5,783 bases of DNA from a bacterium (lineage in GTDB: Bacteria > Armatimonadota > Fimbriimonadia > Fimbriimonadales > GBS-DC): assembly GCA_029335935.2 (NCBI GenBank), contig JARJMV020000292.1, positions 1 through 5,783 on the forward strand, written 5' to 3'. Positions 1 to 5,783 of the stretch are shown one piece after another. The number at the start of each line of letters is the position of its first letter. The first letter of the stretch is position 1. A program made the position numbers and the translations under genes. The notes beneath the pieces were generated by a model that worked only from the letters and a program-made list of their open reading frames with translations, searched no databases and had not been told where the DNA came from.

Positions 1-111
1 CCCCACGTAGCGTCGGCGTCCCTGCTGAAACATGCCCTAATATATGTGGGTTCGCTCCCCAACGGCGTGGGCGCGAATGCAGACGCCGCCGTCGCGCGCC
101 ATTACCATTTT
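1..111. other. Non-coding leader with imperfect inverted repeat
   Basis: I could support no gene here. Two of the three forward frames are broken by stops before or near the ppdK start. The third is open but gives a low-complexity, Arg/Ala/Pro-rich peptide with no family resemblance, and it ends inside ppdK in another frame. Positions 11-20 (CGTCGGCGTC) match the reverse complement of 82-91 (GACGCCGCCG) at 9 of 10 bases. The flanks add further weak matches, and 2-6 (CCCAC) can pair with 46-50 (GTGGG). An AT-rich island, TAATATAT, lies at 38-45. The segment could be a folded leader, the remains of a dispersed repeat, or the tail of an upstream intergenic region. The sequence alone does not decide. 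Confidence 0.3.
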
Positions 112-119
112 AGAGGAGG
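112..119 (+). promoter_or_regulatory. Shine-Dalgarno site of ppdK
   Basis: AGAGGAGG lies five bases upstream of the ATG at 125. It is close to an ideal anti-16S match and is the main reason for starting ppdK at 125 rather than at the ATG at 44, which lies in the same frame 27 codons earlier and has no such site. Confidence 0.85.
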
Positions 120-124
120 CAACT

Positions 125-2797
125 ATGAAGCGAGTCTATCTGTTTGACGAGGGTAGCGCAGACATGCGCGATCTACTCGGCGGGAAGGGGGCGAACCTCG
201 CTGAGATGACCAATATTGGACTGCCCGTACCCCCAGGTTTCACGATTACGACCGATGTGTGTCGCGGCTACATGAAGCGCCAGCGTCTGCCCGACGGCTT
301 GATGCAGGAAGTGCGCGAAAAGATGCAAATCGTGGAAGGGCGCGTGGGCAAAAAGTTCGGCGACGCCAGCAACCCCCTGCTCGTCTCCGTGCGCTCTGGC
401 GCCAAGTTCTCCATGCCCGGCATGATGGACACGATTCTCAATCTCGGCTTGAACGACGCCACCGCCGAGGGCATGATTAAACTCACCAACAATCCGCGCT
501 TCGTGTACGACGCCTATCGCCGATTCGTGATGATGTTCAGCGATGTGGTGATGGACATCCCCAAGCAGCTGTTCGAAGAGCGGTTCGACGCGCTCAAGCA
601 TCGGCTCGGCGTCAAGCAAGATACCGAAGTGCCTGCCGACGCCCTCAAAGGGCTGGTCGCCGAGTTCAAACAGATAGTGCGCGAGCAGGGCAAAGAGTTC
701 CCTGAAGACCCCTATCAGCAGCTGAAGATGGCGATTGAGGCGGTGTTCCGCTCGTGGAACAACGAGCGCGCTGTGATTTACCGCGAGCGCGAGAAAATCC
801 CGCACGATCTCGGCACGGCGTGCAATGTGCAGGCGATGGTGTTCGGCAACATGGGCGACGATTCGGGCACGGGCGTGGCGTTCACGCGCAACCCCTCCAC
901 AGGCGAGCGCGAGTTGTACGGCGAGTTCCTGCCCAACGCGCAGGGCGAGGATGTGGTGGCCGGCGTGCGCACCCCGCTGCCCCTCAGCGCACTCCAAGAG
1001 CGGATGCCCGAAGTGTACCAACAGTTCCTCGAAATCGCCGAGCGACTGGAGCGCCACTACCGCGATATGATGGACTTGGAGTTCACTGTGGAGCGCGGGC
1101 GACTATGGATGCTCCAGTGTCGCGTGGGCAAGCGCACGGGGCGCGCCGCCGTCAAAATCGCCGTCGACATGGTACATGAGGGACTCATCGGGCGCGACGA
1201 GGCAGTCCTGCGCGTGCAAGCGAGCCATTTAGACCAGCTGCTGCACCCCCACTTAGACGAGCAGGCGTTGGCAACGGGCGAGTATCCCCTGCTGGCGCAG
1301 GGGCTGGGCGCATCGCCCGGCGCAGCCAGCGGACGCGCCGTGTTCGCCGCCAGACGCGCGATGGAGCAAGGCAAAACAGAAGCCGTTATCCTCGTGCGCC
1401 CCGAAACCAACCCCGACGATGTGGGCGGCATGCTCGCTTCCAAAGGCATTCTGACCGCGCGCGGGGGAATGACCAGCCACGCCGCCGTCGTCGCGCGCGG
1501 GTTCGGCATCCCGTGCGTGGCAGGCTGCGAAGCCATCAGCGTCGACGAACACGAGAACCTGTTCACCGTCGAGAGGAACGGCGAACAGATTACCGTGCGT
1601 GAGGGCGACTTCATCAGCATCGATGGCAGCACGGGCAAGGTCTACTTAGGCGCAGTGCCCACTGTCGAGCCAGAACTGAGTGCCGAACTGCACCTGCTGC
1701 TGCAGTGGGCGGACGAGTTTCGGCGACTGCGCGTGCGCGCCAACGCCGACAACCCGCACGACGCCGCCCAAGCCCGCGAATTCGGCGCGGAAGGCATCGG
1801 GCTGGCACGCACCGAGCATATGTTCTTCGGCGAGCAACGCCTCCCGATTATGCAGGAGATGATCCTGGTCAAAACGGAGAAGGAGCGACGCGACGCCCTT
1901 AGCCGCCTGCTCCCCTTCCAGCGACAGGACTTCTTTGAAATCTTCGAGGTGATGCGTGGGCTGCCCGTGACCATCCGCCTGATCGACCCGCCACTACACG
2001 AGTTCCTGCCGCGCTATGAAGACTTAATCCGCGAGGTGACGCAGCTGGAAATCACCGTGCCCGACTCGGCGGAGCTTGCCGAGAAACGCCGCCTGCTGCA
2101 GCGCGTGGAGGAGCTGCATGAGGCGAACCCGATGCTCGGCTTGCGCGGCGTGCGCCTGTCGCTGCTGTACCCTGAAATCGTGGAGATGCAGGTCACGGCG
2201 ATCCTGGAGGCGGCAGCGGAAGCCGCGCGACGCGGCTACGAACCCCATGTGGAGATTATGATCCCGCTGGTGGGGCATGTGAACGAGCTCCAGCTCGCCC
2301 GCGAGCAGCTTGAGCGCGTCGCCAAAGAGGTGATGGAGCGCGAGAGCGTGCGCGTGGACTACAAGTTCGGCACGATGATCGAGATCCCGCGCGCCGCGCT
2401 CACCGCCGACGAAATCGCACAGTACGCGCAGTTCTTCTCGTTCGGCACAAACGACCTTACGCAGACCACTTTCGGCTTCAGCCGCGACGACGCCGAAGGC
2501 AAGTTCCTCGCCTACTATGTGGAACATAAAATCCTGCCTGAGAACCCGTTCGTCACGCTGGATCGCGACGGCGTAGGCAAGTTAATCCGCATGGCGTTCG
2601 ACTTGGGTCGGGCGGTGCGCCCCGATTTGAAGGTGGGCCTCTGCGGTGAGCATGGCGGCGACCCCGACTCGATCGAGTTCTGCCACGAGGTAGGGCTGGA
2701 CTATGTGAGTTGCTCGCCGTTCCGCGTGCCGATTGCGCGTCTGGCGGCGGCGCAAGCCGCTCTGCGCAAGCGCGTGCAGGTCGCAATCGATAAATAG
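125..2797 (+). CDS. ppdK: Pyruvate, phosphate dikinase
   Basis: This 890-residue cytoplasmic enzyme interconverts pyruvate + ATP + phosphate and PEP + AMP + pyrophosphate; bacterial family members are about 870-900 residues. The N-terminal ATP-grasp part (about 1-340) has LGGKGANL (18-25), SVRSGAKFSMPGMMDTI (88-104) and E319/Q331 in the EFTVERGRLWMLQCR stretch. The swivelling phosphohistidine domain (about 390-510) carries GGMTSHAAVVARG, with H452 as the phosphoryl carrier and T450 as the residue that regulatory proteins phosphorylate in other PPDKs. The C-terminal PEP/pyruvate barrel (about 525-885) has RLIDPPLHEFLP (618-629), LGLRGVRL (671-678), FGTNDLTQTTFG (773-784) and the catalytic C840 in GLCGEHGGD. 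No key residue is missing. The start follows the Shine-Dalgarno at 112-119, and MKRVYLFDEG matches the family N-terminus. Tandem TAG stops (2795-2800) precede glnD by 12 bases. In this direction-neutral enzyme the role may be gluconeogenic or PPi-dependent glycolysis. The DPPLHEFLP motif and full-length ATP-grasp domain argue against PEP synthase or PTS enzyme I. Confidence 0.98.
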   Translation: MKRVYLFDEGSADMRDLLGGKGANLAEMTNIGLPVPPGFTITTDVCRGYMKRQRLPDGLMQEVREKMQIVEGRVGKKFGDASNPLLVSVRSGAKFSMPGMMDTILNLGLNDATAEGMIKLTNNPRFVYDAYRRFVMMFSDVVMDIPKQLFEERFDALKHRLGVKQDTEVPADALKGLVAEFKQIVREQGKEFPEDPYQQLKMAIEAVFRSWNNERAVIYREREKIPHDLGTACNVQAMVFGNMGDDSGTGVAFTRNPSTGERELYGEFLPNAQGEDVVAGVRTPLPLSALQERMPEVYQQFLEIAERLERHYRDMMDLEFTVERGRLWMLQCRVGKRTGRAAVKIAVDMVHEGLIGRDEAVLRVQASHLDQLLHPHLDEQALATGEYPLLAQGLGASPGAASGRAVFAARRAMEQGKTEAVILVRPETNPDDVGGMLASKGILTARGGMTSHAAVVARGFGIPCVAGCEAISVDEHENLFTVERNGEQITVREGDFISIDGSTGKVYLGAVPTVEPELSAELHLLLQWADEFRRLRVRANADNPHDAAQAREFGAEGIGLARTEHMFFGEQRLPIMQEMILVKTEKERRDALSRLLPFQRQDFFEIFEVMRGLPVTIRLIDPPLHEFLPRYEDLIREVTQLEITVPDSAELAEKRRLLQRVEELHEANPMLGLRGVRLSLLYPEIVEMQVTAILEAAAEAARRGYEPHVEIMIPLVGHVNELQLAREQLERVAKEVMERESVRVDYKFGTMIEIPRAALTADEIAQYAQFFSFGTNDLTQTTFGFSRDDAEGKFLAYYVEHKILPENPFVTLDRDGVGKLIRMAFDLGRAVRPDLKVGLCGEHGGDPDSIEFCHEVGLDYVSCSPFRVPIARLAAAQAALRKRVQVAIDK

Positions 2798-2809
2798 TAG
2801 GTACACTCT

Positions 2810-5356
2810 GTGTCGATGCATACGGTCTCCGACCGCTACGAGCGCGTTGCGGAGCAGCTTGTTGCCGCGCGTCAACATCTGATCGAGGCGCTACTCAGCG
2901 GCTCCGCGCCGATAGCAGGGTGGATGACGCAGTACGCGACAGTGTTAGACAACACGCTGCGCGCACTGTATCAGCGGGCATGGGCGCACGCCGCCCGCGA
3001 AGCGAACCCGCCCAGCGTTAGTCCCCTCCTCATCCTTGCGACAGGAGGCTACGGGCGACGCGAACTCGCTCCCTACTCCGATATCGATCTCACCTTCGTC
3101 CCGACCCAGGAGGGCGACCCGTTCACCGAACGGCTTGTCAAACGCCTCTTCCACGCGATGATGCAGGTGTTTTACACGGATGCGCGTCTCAAAGTCGGCT
3201 ACGCCTACCGCCTGATGGACGACTTGGACACCTTAGACCACAAAACTCGCACAGGGCTGCTGGAAATGCGCTCGATTGAGGGCAACCCTGAGCTTGGGGA
3301 GGCGTTCGAGGCGCGATTCTGGCGCAGTTTGGACCCTACAGGTTTCACGCTGGAGCGTTATCGCGAGTGTCAGGCGCGTTGGGCGAGGCTGGGGTCGGGT
3401 ATCCTGCGCGCCGAGCCGAACTTGAAAGAGGGGCGCGGTGGGCTGCGCGACCGCCACACACTCAACTGGATGGCACAAGCCCGCTACGGTGTGCCCCACG
3501 AGCGCGTCCTCGAAACGCTGGTGGATGAGCGCATCCTATCGCAGGGCGAGGCGGACGCGCTGGACTGCGCCACCTGCGCGCTCCAACGCTATCGCGCCCT
3601 GCTACATGCCATCAGTGGTGAGGCGCGCGAACAGCTCACGCTCACCAAGCAGAGCGAACTTGCCGAGCGGCTGGGCATCGAACGCAAGACGCTCATGCGC
3701 GAGGTCTACACCGCGCTGGGCGACCATGCCCGCTTGACCGCGCGTGGCGTCGAGCGGCTCGCGAACGCGCCACTGGTGCTCGGTGTCGGACTCGATAGCG
3801 TGAACCGCCAGATCACGCCTGCGCCCGCGTTGGACAAAGAACCCCCCGAGTGGCGACTGCTCTGCTTCCTGCTGGCGCAACGGTATCAACTCGGATTGAG
3901 CGCGGCGATTGAGGCGCGTCTGGAGACCCTCGCCGAGCCACCTGCGACCCACTTGGTCGGCGCGACCCTGCGCGAACTGCTCAGCCGCCCTGGCGAGGTG
4001 TATCGCGTGCTGGAGCCGATGGCGCGGCTCGGCGTGCTGGGCTGGGCGTTCCCACCCTTCGCGCCTCTCATGACCCTGCCCGCAGACGACCCCACCCACG
4101 ACTACACCGTCGGCGAGCATACCCTGCAGGCAATCCACCACTTAGACGCCTATGCCCAAGGTGAAGGCAACCCGCTCTGGCGCACTATCCTGGAACAGCT
4201 GCCCGCGCCCGAACTGCTCTATATGGCGCTCTTGCTCCACGACGCGGGCAAGGTGGATCGCACGCGTCCGCACGCTGACTCAGGCGCGGCTATCGTCCGC
4301 CAAAGCCTGCAAGTCATCGGCTGGAGCGAAGCAGAGATCTCCGAAGTGGAGTTTCTGGTGCGCCACCACCTGCTGATGGCGCAAACCGCCCGCCAGCGTG
4401 ACCTGCACCTGCCCGAGACCATCCGCGAGTTCACGCGCCTCGTGAACACGCCTGAACGACTGCAGATGCTCTACTTACTGACCTGCGCCGACACGCAAGC
4501 GGTGGGCGAACGCATCTGGACGCCCGCGCAGGCGAGCTTCCTGCAGGAGCTGTATCGTCGCAGCCTGCGTGCGCTCGAAGAGGGTTTGCCCGACGAGACG
4601 CCTACGCTGACCGCCGTGCGCAAACGCCTGCAACGCGCCCTTGCCCAACACCCGATTGCCGACGCCGCCGTCGCTGCCCTTATCGAACAGATGCCCTCCA
4701 GCTACCTGCTGAACACGCCCCCCGAACAGATTAGCCTGCACATCCACTACATCCAGCGCGTGCGGGCAGGCGAGGGACCTGTGGTGGAGTTCCACAGCGC
4801 ACCCGACCTACCCTACACCGAACTGACCCTGTGTACCTTCGATGATCCGCGCCCCGGACTGTTGAGCAAGATCGCAGGCGCGCTCTATGCGTTCGATATG
4901 GAGGTCGTGTGGGCGCGGGTGCTGACCCGTGAGGACGCGCCACGCATCGCGCTGGACACACTGGGCATCACCGTCCGCTCGCGCCCGCTCTCGCCGAACC
5001 AGTGCGCCATCTTGGAACGCGCCCTGCGCCAAGTGTTGCTGGGCGAACGCGCTGTCGCCGATTTGCTGCGCGAACACGGGAAAGACCCCGACGCGCCCCT
5101 GCGCGTGAGCCAACTCCAAATCCACGACGACGCCTCCGAAACCTACACTGTGGTCGATTTACACACCGCGCCCGACTTGGGCGCACTCTACCGAGCCGCC
5201 TACGCGCTCTCACAACTGGGTTGGAACATCCACAGCGCACGCTTCGGGCTGTGGGCAGGGCGCGCCGTGCTGAGCTTCTACTGTACCGACCACACAGGCA
5301 ACAAAATCAACCCTCAAGAATACAGCCGACTCCAGCAAGCCGTGAAAACGGTATAA
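2810..5356 (+). CDS. glnD: Bifunctional PII uridylyltransferase / uridylyl-removing enzyme
   Basis: GlnD is the cytoplasmic glutamine sensor of the nitrogen cascade. It uridylylates PII (GlnB/GlnK) when glutamine is low and removes UMP when it is high. The 848 residues show the usual order. A nucleotidyltransferase domain has GGYGRRELAPYSDIDL (79-94), with D91 and D93 as metal ligands, followed by NLKEGRGGLRDRHTLNW (204-220). An HD hydrolase domain has H437, H477-D478, K481, H488 and D561, plus the family stretch FLVRHHLLMAQTARQRDL (515-532). Two C-terminal ACT domains lie at about 668-725 and 778-835. Both catalytic centres look complete, but the ACT ligand turns are atypical: PRPGLL at 680-685 and PDLGAL at 788-793, where DRPGLL is usual. 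Length is slightly below the 890 of E. coli. The GTG at 2810 is preferred to the ATG at 2816 because a weak TAGGT (2798-2802) is better spaced for it. The weak site and 12-base gap suggest translation coupled to ppdK. The PII target gene is not in this window. Confidence 0.95.
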   Translation: MSMHTVSDRYERVAEQLVAARQHLIEALLSGSAPIAGWMTQYATVLDNTLRALYQRAWAHAAREANPPSVSPLLILATGGYGRRELAPYSDIDLTFVPTQEGDPFTERLVKRLFHAMMQVFYTDARLKVGYAYRLMDDLDTLDHKTRTGLLEMRSIEGNPELGEAFEARFWRSLDPTGFTLERYRECQARWARLGSGILRAEPNLKEGRGGLRDRHTLNWMAQARYGVPHERVLETLVDERILSQGEADALDCATCALQRYRALLHAISGEAREQLTLTKQSELAERLGIERKTLMREVYTALGDHARLTARGVERLANAPLVLGVGLDSVNRQITPAPALDKEPPEWRLLCFLLAQRYQLGLSAAIEARLETLAEPPATHLVGATLRELLSRPGEVYRVLEPMARLGVLGWAFPPFAPLMTLPADDPTHDYTVGEHTLQAIHHLDAYAQGEGNPLWRTILEQLPAPELLYMALLLHDAGKVDRTRPHADSGAAIVRQSLQVIGWSEAEISEVEFLVRHHLLMAQTARQRDLHLPETIREFTRLVNTPERLQMLYLLTCADTQAVGERIWTPAQASFLQELYRRSLRALEEGLPDETPTLTAVRKRLQRALAQHPIADAAVAALIEQMPSSYLLNTPPEQISLHIHYIQRVRAGEGPVVEFHSAPDLPYTELTLCTFDDPRPGLLSKIAGALYAFDMEVVWARVLTREDAPRIALDTLGITVRSRPLSPNQCAILERALRQVLLGERAVADLLREHGKDPDAPLRVSQLQIHDDASETYTVVDLHTAPDLGALYRAAYALSQLGWNIHSARFGLWAGRAVLSFYCTDHTGNKINPQEYSRLQQAVKTV

Positions 5357-5363
5357 TTCCATC

Positions 5364-5368
5364 GGAGG
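5364..5368 (+). promoter_or_regulatory. Shine-Dalgarno site of the DUF4058 gene
   Basis: GGAGG lies nine bases before the ATG at 5378, in the 21-base gap after the glnD stop. It fixes the start of the last gene and makes independent ribosome entry likely. The gap has no hairpin plus T-run, so read-through from glnD is expected. Confidence 0.8.
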
Positions 5369-5377
5369 CGACGCACG

Positions 5378-5783
5378 ATGACCAACCCGTTCCCTGGCAT
5401 GAACCCCTATCTGGAGCAGCGACGCTTCTGGGGCGGCGTACATCACACACTGATTACCTATCTGCGCAACGACCTGCAGACCCAGTTGCGTCCGCGCTAC
5501 TTCGTCAACATCGAGGAGCGCGTCTACATCGAGGAAAGCCAACGCGCCATCGTGCCCGATGTCGCCCTGCTACAAGCAACCCACTCCACCAGCGCCAGCG
5601 TCGCCACACGCCCCGACACCTACGACCCGCCACTCCTGCTCCAAGCCGAAGCCCGCCAACACACCGAAGGCGCAGTCCACATCTACGACACCACCCAACA
5701 GATGCGCCTCGTCGCCGTGATTGAAGTGCTTAGCCCCACCAACAAGGAACCCAACACGCAGGGACACGCGCTCTATCTGCGCA
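5378..5783 (+). CDS. DUF4058 family protein, N-terminal part (cut by window edge)
   Basis: The frame is open from the ATG at 5378 to the right edge: 135 whole codons and one further base, with no stop. The start is set by GGAGG nine bases upstream and by the opening NPFPGMNPYLE (3-13), the hallmark N-terminus of DUF4058. Further family features are W18 and the HH at 22-23, LRPRYFVNIEERVYIE (37-52), IVPDVALL (58-65), and LVAVIEVLSPTNK (111-123). The family is widespread and often multi-copy in cyanobacteria, planctomycetes and other environmental bacteria. No biochemical role is established that I know of. I see no signal peptide or membrane segment, so it is probably cytoplasmic. P60-D61 followed about 55 residues later by E116 and K123 is reminiscent of PD-(D/E)XK nuclease-like folds such as Uma2; that is inference, not a demonstrated activity. 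The coding strand is strikingly C- and A-rich compared with ppdK. Its place behind glnD suggests co-transcription, not necessarily shared function. Confidence 0.9.
   Translation, partial: MTNPFPGMNPYLEQRRFWGGVHHTLITYLRNDLQTQLRPRYFVNIEERVYIEESQRAIVPDVALLQATHSTSASVATRPDTYDPPLLLQAEARQHTEGAVHIYDTTQQMRLVAVIEVLSPTNKEPNTQGHALYLR

Overview
The window is an ordinary-looking, tightly packed stretch of a fairly GC-rich bacterial chromosome. It holds three genes, all on the + strand, with gaps of only 12 and 21 bases. In order they are a complete pyruvate, phosphate dikinase gene (ppdK), a complete bifunctional PII uridylyltransferase/uridylyl-removing enzyme gene (glnD), and the first 135 codons of a DUF4058-family gene that runs off the right edge. 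I see no RNA gene, CRISPR array, insertion sequence or clear terminator.

Layout: positions 1-111 are a non-coding leader with an imperfect inverted repeat; it may be a dispersed element. A strong Shine-Dalgarno follows, then ppdK (125-2797). Two stop codons in a row and a 12-base gap lead to glnD (2810-5356), which most likely starts with GTG. A 21-base gap with a good Shine-Dalgarno leads to the DUF4058 gene (5378 to the edge). The spacing and lack of terminators suggest one transcript.

Functionally, ppdK interconverts pyruvate and PEP, and GlnD reads glutamine and modifies PII. The unit could therefore place a central-carbon enzyme and the main nitrogen sensor under one promoter, which is not a standard arrangement. 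The DUF4058 protein has no established function, but its motif pattern recalls PD-(D/E)XK-type folds. The most notable molecular detail is that both ACT domains of GlnD have lost the usual Asp of the ligand-binding turn, and the second has also lost the Pro. The nucleotidyltransferase and HD active sites look intact.

Organism: the GC-rich codon use, a GTG start, PPDK and a DUF4058 gene fit a non-proteobacterial lineage such as Armatimonadota, Chloroflexota or Planctomycetota. I lean to Armatimonadota, but this is an impression without a database search.
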